Source of the DNA: Caldilineaceae bacterium SB0661_bin_32
GTDB taxonomy: Bacteria; Chloroflexota; Anaerolineae; Caldilineales; Caldilineaceae
Length of the DNA: 35,880 nucleotides
Direction of reading: 5' to 3'
Assembly (NCBI GenBank): GCA_009841235.1
Contig: VXMH01000066.1
Coordinates: forward strand, 1 to 35,880
Under the pieces are notes generated by a model, which worked only from the letters and a program-made list of their open reading frames with translations, searched no databases and was not told the DNA's origin. Positions 1-8,067 of the stretch are shown here, one piece after another. The translations under genes were made by a program, and so were the position numbers. The stretch's first letter is position 1. Every line of letters begins with the position of its first letter.

Positions 1-215
1 CCCACCCAGACCGCATTCTCCACTCACCCCCACAAACTACGGTAGGGGCAGGCCTCGCCCCTGCCCCTCACACGCCCACCCAGACCGCATTCTCCACTCA
101 CCCCCACAAACTACGGTAGGGGCAGGCCTTGTGCCTGCCCTCGTGGACTCTCTGGCTCACTTCGGCAGTATTGGCAAACCAGACTTAGATGCGATTGCCC
201 TGTGGCGCCGGCGGT
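1..215. repeat. Composite intergenic repeat, copy A (two palindromic units plus a tail)
   Basis: Two direct units with a period of 74 bases start at 1 and 75. They are nearly identical over about 54 bases. Each carries 'actacggtaggggcaggcc' followed by an inverted arm, so it can fold into an 8-9 bp hairpin (GGGGCAGG/CCTGCCCC in unit 1, GGGCAGGC/GCCTGCCC in unit 2). Behind unit 2 lies a tail at about 155-205 ('tggcaaaccaga' and 'cgattgc' motifs). The same architecture, with the same tail, recurs at 17510-17695, and a single unit recurs at 32422-32456. It looks like a dispersed REP- or MITE-like element. It has no coding capacity. The rest of the interval up to 401 holds nothing I recognise. 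Confidence 0.75.
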
Positions 216-401
216 TGCGGTGGGACTGGGAACAAGGCGAAATATGCGCGCCAATTTTTTGCTTCCTTGTTGGAAGAGAAGTACAATTGTGCAGGCAGTT
301 GGCTCCCCTGTGCCGCTGCCTCTTTCCATATGTCGATAAATGACGGCGAGCGGTGTTCTTCCTGCTTGTGTCGAACGGCATCCACCTGCCGGAAATAGAG
401 A

Positions 402-1580
402 ATGACAGCCACCTGTTCTACACTCACACATCTTTCGTGCAGCCGGTGTGGTGAGGCGTACGACGCAGAACAGTTGATGAATCTGTGCCCGGCCTGCGAA
501 AAACCTTTGCTGGCGCGTTACGATCTTGCACAGGCGGCGAAAACGCTGACGCGCGAATCTTTACAGGGACGTGAACCATCGCTGTGGCGGTATGAGGAGG
601 TGCTTCCCGTGCGGACGCGGGCGGCCCAGCTCAAGCTGGGGGAAGGGTGGACGCCCCTGGTCTGCGCGCGTCCGCTTGGCGATGACATCGGCTGCCCCGA
701 AACGCTGATCAAAGATGAGTCTCTCAACCCGACCGGCAGCTTCAAGGCGCGAGGGCTGGTGATGGCGGTGGGCCGGGCCCTCGAGCTGGGCGCGGTCGAG
801 CTGGCGATTTCGAGCGCGGGCAACGCGGCGGGCGCGATGAGCGCCTATGCCGCGAAGGCGGGGATGCCCGCCCATGTCTATATGCCGGAGGATGTGCCGG
901 CCGCCTTTCGCGTCGAGTGCAGCAACCTGGGCGCGGAGGTAACGCTGGTTGACGGCCTGATCACCGACTGCGGCGCGCGAGTGCGGAAGAAGGTCGAAGA
1001 GTGCGGCTGGTTTGACGTCAGTACGCTCAAGGAGCCCTACCGGATTGAGGGAAAAAAGACGATGGGCTATGAGGTCGTTGAGCAGCTGGGCTGGCGTATG
1101 CCCGATGTCATGATTTACCCGACCGGCGGCGGAACGGGGCTGGTGGGCATGTGGAAGGCATTCGACGAGATGGAGGCGTTGGGCCTGATCGGAAGCGAAC
1201 GGCCGCGCATGGTCAGCGTGCAGAGCAATGGCTGTGCGCCGATGGTGCGGGCATTTGAGCAGGGGGAGCAGTTTGCCGAGGCCTGGGAAGGCGCGCAGAC
1301 CGTTGCCGACGGCTTGCGCGTGCCTGCGGCGGTGGGAGACTTCTTGATTCTCGAGGCCGTGCGGGAAAGCGGCGGCGCCGCCATTGCGGTCAGCGACGAA
1401 GAGATGCTGTACAGCGCCAGGCAGATGGGGCGGCATACCGGCGTCTTCCCGGCCCCGGAGGGTGCGGCTACGCTGGCCGGTCAGAAGCGGCTGCTGGAGT
1501 CGGGCTGGCTGCAGGACGACGAGACTGTGGTCCTGTTCAACACCGGCAGCGGGCTGAAATACGCCCATTTGTGGTCATAG
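402..1580 (+). CDS. thrC: Threonine synthase (PLP-dependent)
   Basis: Converts O-phosphohomoserine to threonine in the cytoplasm, the last step of threonine synthesis. The 392-residue protein opens with a zinc-ribbon-like segment (Cys13, Cys16, Cys29, Cys32), as in many bacterial threonine synthases of this class. A fold-type II PLP core follows. The PLP lysine is Lys115 in NPTGSFKARG, the phosphate-binding neighbourhood shows SSAGNAAGA and TGGGTGLVG, and the C-terminus has NTGSGLK. Length and motif order fit the family. The start is the ATG at 402, which has only a weak GGA-type ribosome-binding site. It is followed after 78 bases by the chaperonin-like gene on the same strand. Other fold-type II enzymes such as cysteate synthase are possible, but threonine synthase is the best reading. 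Confidence 0.9.
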   Translation: MTATCSTLTHLSCSRCGEAYDAEQLMNLCPACEKPLLARYDLAQAAKTLTRESLQGREPSLWRYEEVLPVRTRAAQLKLGEGWTPLVCARPLGDDIGCPETLIKDESLNPTGSFKARGLVMAVGRALELGAVELAISSAGNAAGAMSAYAAKAGMPAHVYMPEDVPAAFRVECSNLGAEVTLVDGLITDCGARVRKKVEECGWFDVSTLKEPYRIEGKKTMGYEVVEQLGWRMPDVMIYPTGGGTGLVGMWKAFDEMEALGLIGSERPRMVSVQSNGCAPMVRAFEQGEQFAEAWEGAQTVADGLRVPAAVGDFLILEAVRESGGAAIAVSDEEMLYSARQMGRHTGVFPAPEGAATLAGQKRLLESGWLQDDETVVLFNTGSGLKYAHLWS

Positions 1581-1658
1581 TCTTGAATGCGATGGACTTG
1601 AAAAAGGGACGATCCGGACAAAAAGCCACAGCACACGGAAGATAATCGAGGTGTAAAG

Positions 1659-3287
1659 TTGGAACGCATCAAAAACTACAGGGCCGCGGTCGCCGGCCCG
1701 GAAGAGACCCACGAAAGTCTGAGCAACGGCATCAACAGCATCGCCGATCTGCTCGCGCCGACCCTCGGCCCCATCGGCGGGCATGTGGTGCATGAGCGGG
1801 ACGGCACGCGCGGGCCGGAGCTCCTGGACGACGCGGCGACTGCAGTCCGCCGCATCCTCAGCCTGGGAGACCCGAAAGTGGATGTCGGCGCGATGTTGAT
1901 GCGTCACATCGTCTGGCGGATAGCCGGGAAGGTGGGGGACGGCGGAACGGCCACCGCCCTCCTGACGCGGGAGATCTACCACCAGGCCTTGAAGATGATG
2001 ACGGCCGGTATCGGATACCGGGAGCTGGAGATCGGTCTGCAGGCCGCCACTGCGGCCGTATGCCGGGAACTGACTGAAATGGCCGCGCCGGTCGAAACCG
2101 AAGACGACCTCGCGGTGGTGGCCCTGACCGTCGTCAAGGATCGGGACCTGGCTGCGACGATCGGCGAGCTGAGCTACCTGCTGGGACCGGACGCGCGCGT
2201 CTCGGTGGAGAAATTTGTGGCTCCTTTTCTGGCGCGTGAATATCATGCCGGCGCCAACTACAAGGCCGAGATCGCCAGCTTCCACCTCTACACTGACCCG
2301 ATTCGCAAATGGGCCATTTACGGGGACTCCACGATCGCCCTGGTCGATGATACGCTTTCGGAGGCGGCCGAGACGGTTGCGCTTATCGAAGCGGCGATGA
2401 AGATGGGAAAGAAATCTCTTGTCATTATTGCCTCCCATATCAAGGAGGAGGCGCTCCATGTGATGGTGCGCAACCAGACCGAGGAGAAGAAGAAGATTTC
2501 GATTCTCGGCATCCAGATGAAGGAGATCGGCGACCCGCGACGGATGGCTTTCCAGGACCTGACGACGCTGACGGGAGCCAATATCCTCGGCCGCAACTAC
2601 TACGCCTATGCGGCCAACGCCAAAGAGGCCGATCTGGGCGAAGCGATGCGCGTGCAGGTTGACCGCAAGATGATGCAGTTGCAGCCCTACCAGAGCCGCA
2701 TTGCCGAGATGCAGGAGACGGTCGATCAGCTTCGGTCCCGGCTTGACGGCCTGCGGGTTGATAATGATGAACGCGACGACATAATCAACCGCATCGCTGC
2801 GCTCACCGGCGGCATGGGCGTGCTGAAGGTGGGCACGAATCTCAAGCATGAGCGCGATATTGTTTCGGCGCTGTCGGAGCGGGCGCTCACCGCCGCTTCC
2901 CAGGCGCACAGGACCGGGGTTGTACCGGGAGGCGGTGCCGCGTTCGTCCATGCGCGCAAAGCGCTGGACAAGCTCGAGATGGACGGTGAGGAGAACGTTG
3001 GCGTCAAGGTGCTGTACGATTCGCTGAGCGCGCCTTTCCTGCAAATCGTCCAGAACGCCGGCATTGAATCGCCTTCGGTGGCGGCCATCCGGCTGGAAGA
3101 GGCCGGGCCGGCCCACGCGTTTGATGTTGTCAAAAAGCAGCTTGTCAATGCTAAGGAAACGGGCCTGGTGGATGTCACGGGCGTGCAGTCCGCGGTGCTG
3201 GAAACGGCCGTAAGCGGGGCGTTGATGGCACTGGGCACCAACACGATCGTATTCCACCGCGAACCAACAGAAAGCATGGAACCGTAA
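1659..3287 (+). CDS. Divergent GroEL-like (60 kDa chaperonin family) protein
   Basis: A full-length group I chaperonin homologue of 542 residues. The start is TTG at 1659 with GAGGTG five bases upstream. Recognisable GroEL elements are APTLGPIGGHVV (33-44, the nucleotide-binding TLGP loop), DGGTATA (94-100, replacing DGTTTAT), GGMGVLKVG (384-392), GVVPGGGAA (420-428) and GLVDVTGV (502-509). By hand alignment the GroEL Asp52 and Asp87 equivalents are kept (Asp58, Asp94). The position of the hydrolytic Asp398 is Arg408, and two Thr of the DGTTT loop are Gly and Ala. The GGM tail is absent and no groES is near. It is therefore probably a paralogue with altered or lost ATP hydrolysis rather than the housekeeping GroEL. 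It lies 3 nt upstream of the beta-propeller gene, so co-translation is likely. Confidence 0.85.
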   Translation: MERIKNYRAAVAGPEETHESLSNGINSIADLLAPTLGPIGGHVVHERDGTRGPELLDDAATAVRRILSLGDPKVDVGAMLMRHIVWRIAGKVGDGGTATALLTREIYHQALKMMTAGIGYRELEIGLQAATAAVCRELTEMAAPVETEDDLAVVALTVVKDRDLAATIGELSYLLGPDARVSVEKFVAPFLAREYHAGANYKAEIASFHLYTDPIRKWAIYGDSTIALVDDTLSEAAETVALIEAAMKMGKKSLVIIASHIKEEALHVMVRNQTEEKKKISILGIQMKEIGDPRRMAFQDLTTLTGANILGRNYYAYAANAKEADLGEAMRVQVDRKMMQLQPYQSRIAEMQETVDQLRSRLDGLRVDNDERDDIINRIAALTGGMGVLKVGTNLKHERDIVSALSERALTAASQAHRTGVVPGGGAAFVHARKALDKLEMDGEENVGVKVLYDSLSAPFLQIVQNAGIESPSVAAIRLEEAGPAHAFDVVKKQLVNAKETGLVDVTGVQSAVLETAVSGALMALGTNTIVFHREPTESMEP

Positions 3288-3290
3288 ACG

Positions 3291-4187
3291 ATGTCGATCA
3301 TTCTCTCCCTATCAGAATATGAAGGAACTATATGGGCAGCCGGCCCCTATGGCCTGTTTGCCGTTGGCGAGGAAGAGCTGACGCCCACGCCCCAGCCGCA
3401 GGAAAGGTTGACCGCGGCCTGCAGCCTGGGGGACCGCATTTTCACCGGCGGCGCGCCCTTTGGCGTGGCCTATCTTCTGGATACTGCGGAACAGTGGCAG
3501 GCGGCCTGGCAAGAGGGCGCGGAATCCGCGGTGCTCACCTTTGCTTCATCGCCGGACTACGACGACTCGGGCGTTATCCTGGCCGGCAGCGAGGGTGACG
3601 GCGTCCTTCGCACCCGCGATCGCGGCCTCCGCTGGATGCCCAGCAACTTCGGATTGCGAAACCTGACCGTTCTGACGCTTGCGTGGGCGCCCCCCATGCA
3701 GGAGGACGCGTGGCCCCGCTGGCAGGTGGTGTTCGCAGGGACGGAGGAGGGCATCTACCGTTCGCCCAATGCCGGGCTGGGGTGGAAGCGCAGCAGTTCC
3801 GCTGACGCAGCCTACCAGACTGTTGCGGTTGCGCCTGACGTGCATTGCAGCGGGCTGGTGCTGGCCGGAACAGAGGAGGGCGGGCTCTGGCGGTCGACCG
3901 ACGGGGGCCGCACGTTTGCCGCAGTGGACGGCGCGCCGGAGCAGGTGAACTCGCTCGTCGCCCTGGTGAACGGGGACGGCAGTTCGGCTAACTGGCTGCT
4001 GAGCGATGACACGCAGCTGTGGAGCTCGCAGGACGGCGCGGCTTGGACTCCGGTTGCAGGCAGCGCGCCTGCTCTCTGTATGCTGGAAGTGGACGGCAGC
4101 GTCTACGTTGGCGGCGAAAACGGGGTCACTGTGGTAGACGGCGCCAGTTTGCAGGTCGAGAGACAGTTGCAGATTCCGGCCATGTAG
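3291..4187 (+). CDS. BNR/Asp-box beta-propeller protein, function unknown
   Basis: 298 residues with no signal peptide or membrane segment, so probably cytoplasmic. It contains repeated Asp-box-type blades: FAGTEEGIYRSPNAGLGW, then LAGTEEGGLWRSTDGGRTF, and weaker ones such as LAGSEGDGVLRTRDRGLRW and LWSSQDGAAWTPV. These match the SxDxGxxW pattern of BNR/sialidase-like propellers, which also occurs in photosystem-assembly Ycf48-like and VPS10-type proteins. None of the catalytic residues of sialidases can be assigned. Its ATG is 3 nt after the stop of the chaperonin-like gene, which suggests a functional pair such as client and chaperone or a two-part complex. That link is inference. Confidence 0.75.
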   Translation: MSIILSLSEYEGTIWAAGPYGLFAVGEEELTPTPQPQERLTAACSLGDRIFTGGAPFGVAYLLDTAEQWQAAWQEGAESAVLTFASSPDYDDSGVILAGSEGDGVLRTRDRGLRWMPSNFGLRNLTVLTLAWAPPMQEDAWPRWQVVFAGTEEGIYRSPNAGLGWKRSSSADAAYQTVAVAPDVHCSGLVLAGTEEGGLWRSTDGGRTFAAVDGAPEQVNSLVALVNGDGSSANWLLSDDTQLWSSQDGAAWTPVAGSAPALCMLEVDGSVYVGGENGVTVVDGASLQVERQLQIPAM

Positions 4188-4268
4188 CAAGGTCTTGGTG
4201 TAGTCCATTTTGTCCCGCCGACCTGCAAAGCCCGGACCATCAGACATTCGCACCCTCTGGAGTCCTCC

Positions 4269-5342
4269 ATGCTTCTCATTGACGCCCACCTCGATCTGGC
4301 GATGAACGCGCTGCAGGGCAACCGGGACCTGACGCGTTCGGTCTATACGATTCGGACGACTGAGCAGAAGAACAGCGGCAAGGGACAGGGTTACGGCACG
4401 GTCGCCTTTCCGGAGATGCGCCAAGGCCGCGTCGCGCTCAGTTTCGCGACCGCGATCGCGCGTTCGACGGGACATCCCGCTCCCAATATCGACTACGATC
4501 ATCCTACCCAGGCCAGCGCGGTGGCGCAGGGTCATCTGGCGTACTACCGGGCGCTGGAGGAGCTGGGGATCGTTCGAATCATCACGACCGCGAGCGATCT
4601 GAACGAGCACTGGAATGAATGGACGGCATGGGAGGATGCGGGAGGCGAGGAGCCGCCGCTCGGGTTTGTGCTGTCGATGGAGGGCGCCGATCCGATCCTG
4701 TCGCCGGAGCATGTTGAGTTCTGGTACCAGGCCGGGCTGCGGGCGATCGGTCCGTCCCACTACGGGCCCAACCGCTACGCTGGCGGCACGGGGACTGAAC
4801 TCGGATTGGGTGAGATGGGTCCTGCGCTGCTGCGGGAGATGGAGCGGCTGGGGATCATGCTGGACCTGACGCACCTGTCAGATGAATCGTTCTGGGAGGC
4901 GCTGGAGATCTACAATGGACCGGTTCTGGCCAGCCATAACAACTGCCGGGCAATCGTCCCGCACCAGCGACAGTTCAGCGACGAGCAGTTGCGCGCTATC
5001 ATCGAGCGGAACGGCGTCGTCGGCATGGCGATGGACGTCTGGATGATGTCGACGAAGTGGCGGGGCGGCCAGGAGTGGAACTACGATATTATGCTGGAAG
5101 ATATCGTGCCCCACGTCGATCATATATGTGAGCTGGCTGGCAATGCCAATAACATCGCCATCGGGACCGATCTCGACGGCGGTTTCGGCCGCGAGCAGTC
5201 GCCGGCCGACCTGGACACGATCGCCGATCTGCAGCGGATCCCGGAGTTGTTGCGCGGCAACGGCTACGCAGAGGATGACATTGCGGCGATCTGTCATGGG
5301 AACTGGCTGCGACTCTTGCGGGAGGCGCTTGGGGGCACGTAG
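4269..5342 (+). CDS. Membrane dipeptidase (renal dipeptidase family, peptidase M19)
   Basis: A 357-residue zinc metallopeptidase of the amidohydrolase superfamily that cleaves dipeptides, often ones containing a D-amino acid. All expected metal ligands are visible: His7 and Asp9 in IDAHLDL, the bridging Glu138 in SMEGADP, His202 in LDLTHLS, His223 in ASHNNCR and the catalytic Asp301 in IGTDLDG. The DLTHLS and SHNNCR blocks are diagnostic of M19. There is no signal peptide, so the enzyme is probably cytoplasmic. The stop is followed immediately by the ATG of the cytochrome c gene (TAG-ATG), so the two are in one transcription unit. Length and motif order are normal. Confidence 0.92.
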   Translation: MLLIDAHLDLAMNALQGNRDLTRSVYTIRTTEQKNSGKGQGYGTVAFPEMRQGRVALSFATAIARSTGHPAPNIDYDHPTQASAVAQGHLAYYRALEELGIVRIITTASDLNEHWNEWTAWEDAGGEEPPLGFVLSMEGADPILSPEHVEFWYQAGLRAIGPSHYGPNRYAGGTGTELGLGEMGPALLREMERLGIMLDLTHLSDESFWEALEIYNGPVLASHNNCRAIVPHQRQFSDEQLRAIIERNGVVGMAMDVWMMSTKWRGGQEWNYDIMLEDIVPHVDHICELAGNANNIAIGTDLDGGFGREQSPADLDTIADLQRIPELLRGNGYAEDDIAAICHGNWLRLLREALGGT

Positions 5343-5867
5343 ATGAAGCGCGGGACGATTACGCTCCGGGCCCTTGCGTTTGCGCTGATTCTGTTGGGTT
5401 GCGGTCCGCCCGGCGGAGGAGAAAGCGGGCAGGCGTTGTCGACCGGGACCCCGTCCGTGGAAGTTACGGCAACGCCGACCGAGGTCAGTCTTCCCCAGGT
5501 CGAGGGGCCGGTGGAGAATGCGGACGTATCCAACGCTCAACTGGTGGCATTGGGCGAGATTCTCTACCAGCAGTACTGCGCCTCCTGCCACGGCGCAGAG
5601 CTTGAAGGGCAGCCAAACTGGAAAATCCGGGATGAGAACGGATATCTGCCTGCCCCGCCGCATGACGAGACCGGACACACATGGCATCACCCCGACGAGC
5701 AGCTGTTTGAGATTACAAAGATTGGGACAGAGGCATTTGTAGGAATGGGATACCGGAGCACCATGATCGGCTTCGGCGATCAGCTTGACGATACTGAGAT
5801 CTGGGCGGTATTGGCCTACATCAAGAGCCAGTGGCCGCCGAGAATTCAGAGGGCGCAGCCCAAATAG
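5343..5867 (+). CDS. Cytochrome c lipoprotein (class I, mono-haem)
   Basis: 174 residues. The N-terminus is a lipoprotein signal: a basic start, a hydrophobic stretch, and the lipobox LLGC with Cys20 as the lipidated residue. A Gly/Ser/Thr/Pro-rich linker follows to about residue 60. The haem-binding motif CASCH is at 79-83, and Met141 in STMIGFGDQL is the probable sixth ligand. The fold length of about 100 residues after the linker is usual for a small periplasmic or surface electron carrier. It begins right at the stop codon of the M19 dipeptidase gene. The redox partner is not evident in the window, so its role in this cluster is open. Confidence 0.9.
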   Translation: MKRGTITLRALAFALILLGCGPPGGGESGQALSTGTPSVEVTATPTEVSLPQVEGPVENADVSNAQLVALGEILYQQYCASCHGAELEGQPNWKIRDENGYLPAPPHDETGHTWHHPDEQLFEITKIGTEAFVGMGYRSTMIGFGDQLDDTEIWAVLAYIKSQWPPRIQRAQPK

Positions 5868-5998
5868 GTTTGTCCGAGCCTGTAACGACAGAATGTCGGC
5901 GGGCGAAAGTGATCTGCGAAAAACATTGGAACTGCAGTAAAACGACAAAACATCCATTCACCCTTCCATTTGATAAGAGTCCAGGGGAGACAGCAGAG

Positions 5999-6379
5999 AT
6001 GCGCAAGGAAGTATACACTAAGAAAGGCGCGCCGCCGGCGGGCATCTATTCGCAGGGCATCGTGGCCGACGGCCCGGTCGCCTACATCGCCGGCCAGGGG
6101 CCCCTGGACCCGGCCACCGGTCAGATGGTCGAGGGCGGGTTTCGGGAGCAGGCGACGCGCGTATTCGACAATCTGACGATCCTGCTGGAGGCGGCCGGCA
6201 CTTCGTGGGAACACGTTACGAAGGTCGGTGTCTTTCTGGCCGACCTGAACGACTTCGCCGAGATGAACGAAGTCTACGAGCAGTATGTCACGAAACCATA
6301 TCCGGCGCGTACGACGGTCGGCTGCCAGCTGCCGAACATTATGCTCGAAGTCGACTGCATCGCGGTCGTGCCGGAGTAG
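5999..6379 (+). CDS. Rid (YjgF/YER057c/UK114) family protein
   Basis: 126 residues from the ATG at 5999, chosen because AGGGGAG lies about 10 bases upstream. The open frame extends further 5' (to 5831), but that part overlaps the cytochrome gene and does not resemble the family. Family features are GIYSQGIVADGPVAYIAGQ, the FDNL helix, VGVFLADLNDFAEMNEVY and PYPARTTVGCQLP. In E. coli RidA the residue before LP is Arg105, which binds the carboxylate of the enamine/imine substrate. By hand alignment it is Gln here. The protein probably belongs to a Rid subgroup without classical imine deaminase activity, so a RidA name is not warranted. Its neighbours are amino-acid enzymes. Confidence 0.88.
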   Translation: MRKEVYTKKGAPPAGIYSQGIVADGPVAYIAGQGPLDPATGQMVEGGFREQATRVFDNLTILLEAAGTSWEHVTKVGVFLADLNDFAEMNEVYEQYVTKPYPARTTVGCQLPNIMLEVDCIAVVPE

Positions 6380-6429
6380 AGGCGGCGAGCGTTTTTCTGG
6401 TACGCAGCAAACTGCCTGAGGAGAGAACC

Positions 6430-6723
6430 ATGACTTTTGACGAATTCAAAGCAAGCTTGTCGGACGACGCGCCGCCGGCCGGAGTCGGCGCACCCCTGCG
6501 CGCCCTCTGGTTGGATGCCGCCAACGACTGGGACGGCGCCCATGACGCTCTGCAAGGGCAACCGGACGGGAATGGGTCCGCCTGGGTGCATGCCTATCTG
6601 CACCGTGTTGAGGGCGATCTGTCAAACGCCGACGGCTGGTATCGCCGCGCCCGGAAGCCGGCCAGCAGCGCCCCCCTGCCGCAGGAATGGGAGGAGATCG
6701 CCCGGGCCCTGTTGCAGGGCTGA
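6430..6723 (+). CDS. Small conserved protein of unknown function (97 aa)
   Basis: Starts at the ATG at 6430 with GAGGAGAG about 5 bases upstream, a strong ribosome-binding site that excludes the longer upstream frame. The sequence is Trp-rich, with a conspicuous block WVHAYLHRVEGDLSNADGWY at about residues 56-75 followed by RRARKP. I recall this block from a widespread family of about 95-residue uncharacterised bacterial proteins. The helical pattern is TPR-like (AYLHRVEGD, then NADGWYRRA), so a protein-protein role is possible. It lies 50 bases after the Rid gene and 77 bases before the aminotransferase start, and is probably in the same operon. Confidence 0.75.
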   Translation: MTFDEFKASLSDDAPPAGVGAPLRALWLDAANDWDGAHDALQGQPDGNGSAWVHAYLHRVEGDLSNADGWYRRARKPASSAPLPQEWEEIARALLQG

Positions 6724-6800
6724 TCTTTTCGAACGAAGCTTCAGCAGTTCCATCGGGAAACGCAACTCCATCAGGCGCTGAAAGGACCTCTCCCCTCAAT

Positions 6801-8018
6801 ATGTCATCCCCTTCGTTGGCGCCCTCGGCCGAGCGCGTCCCGGTTTCCCGTATTCGGGCGCTGGCAGACGTGGCATTCGGCATGGAGGACGTGCTTTCCC
6901 TCCAGTTCGGCGAGTCAACCTTTCCGACGCCGCCCTACGTGATCGACGCGGTGAACCGGGCAGCGCAAGAGGGTTGGACCTGTTACTCCCCAAATCAGGG
7001 GCTGCCGTCGCTGCGCGTTGCAATCGCCAACCTCATAGCAAGGCTGCACGCAGTAGAGATCGATCCCTCGGAGATACAGGTCACTTCCGGGGGCGTGCAG
7101 GCGCTGAACCTGGCGATCAAGTGCGTCGTCGACCCGGGTGATGAGGCAGTTGTGCTCAGCCCGAACTGGCCCAACGGTTCGGCGATGATCGAGATGTTCG
7201 GCGCACGCGCTGTAGAAGTGCCGATGGCGCGGGCGGGGCAGCGCTTTACACCGGACGTCGACGCAATGGAGAGCGCGCTGACGCCGCGAACGCGCCTGCT
7301 GCTGTACGCCTCACCCTCCAATCCGCTGGGCTGGACGGCGACGGTCGCTGAACAGCGGATGTTGCTGGATTTTGCCCGGCAACACGGGCTGTGGCTGCTG
7401 ACTGACGAGGTCTACGAGCGCATCTATTACGGCGGTCGCGGCGAAGCCGGGGCCGAGGTGGGTAACGCCAGTGCCTGTTCGGGGCAGCTTGCGCCCTCGA
7501 TCCTGAAGCTCTGTTCGCGCGAAGACGCCGTCATCGTCGTCAACTCCTTTTCCAAGACCTACTGCATGACCGGCTGGCGGCTCGGCTGGATGGTGAGCCG
7601 GGGCGATTTCGTAAAGAAGGCGGCGCAGTTGAACGAGTTCATCGTTTCGCACGCGCCGACGATGATCCAGCGGGGCGGTGAGGCGGCGATTGCCCGCGGT
7701 GAGGACGACATCGCGGCGATGGTGGAGGAGTTTCAGGAGCGGCGCGACTTCTGTGCCGGGATGCTGCAAACGGTTCCCGGGGTCAACCTGCCGGAGCCGG
7801 AAGGGGCCTTCTATCTCTTTCCGCAGCTTGAAGGCGTGGACGACTCATACCGGTTCGCCCTCGATCTGCTGCGCACGCGGCGCGTGGCGGTGGCGCCGGG
7901 GAGCGCGTTCGGCAACGGCGGCGAAGGTTCGATCCGCATCTGTTACGCGCCGGACATGGACGTCCTGAAGCCGGCGATGGAGCGGATCTGCGAGTTTATA
8001 CAGACCTGTGCTTCCTGA
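6801..8018 (+). CDS. Class I/II aminotransferase (PLP)
   Basis: 405 residues from the ATG at 6801. The open frame could start at 6687, but that would overlap the preceding gene and add a low-complexity leader. Aspartate-aminotransferase-family motifs are all present: Tyr62/Asn65 region CYSPNQGLPSLR, PLP-contact SPSNPLG (Asn174), TDEVYE (Asp202) and the Schiff-base lysine Lys252 in NSFSKTYCMTGWRLGW. The substrate-carboxylate Arg is likely the one in SIRICYA near the C-terminus. It transfers an amino group to a 2-oxo acid in the cytoplasm; the substrate cannot be read from the sequence. The neighbouring RraA/aldolase-like gene would fit catabolism of a keto acid. Confidence 0.9.
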   Translation: MSSPSLAPSAERVPVSRIRALADVAFGMEDVLSLQFGESTFPTPPYVIDAVNRAAQEGWTCYSPNQGLPSLRVAIANLIARLHAVEIDPSEIQVTSGGVQALNLAIKCVVDPGDEAVVLSPNWPNGSAMIEMFGARAVEVPMARAGQRFTPDVDAMESALTPRTRLLLYASPSNPLGWTATVAEQRMLLDFARQHGLWLLTDEVYERIYYGGRGEAGAEVGNASACSGQLAPSILKLCSREDAVIVVNSFSKTYCMTGWRLGWMVSRGDFVKKAAQLNEFIVSHAPTMIQRGGEAAIARGEDDIAAMVEEFQERRDFCAGMLQTVPGVNLPEPEGAFYLFPQLEGVDDSYRFALDLLRTRRVAVAPGSAFGNGGEGSIRICYAPDMDVLKPAMERICEFIQTCAS

Positions 8019-8067
8019 CAGCGGCAAGTCAGAATAGAGCCCAGACATACCACACAAGGAATATCGA

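Noticed and set aside
561..1568. Long open frames antisense to thrC, and similar ones opposite other GC-rich genes (for example 1575-3257, 15460-16734, 21347-22957, 33025-34077)
   Set aside because: They mirror GC-rich codon use of the sense genes, which have clear motifs; the antisense translations show none.
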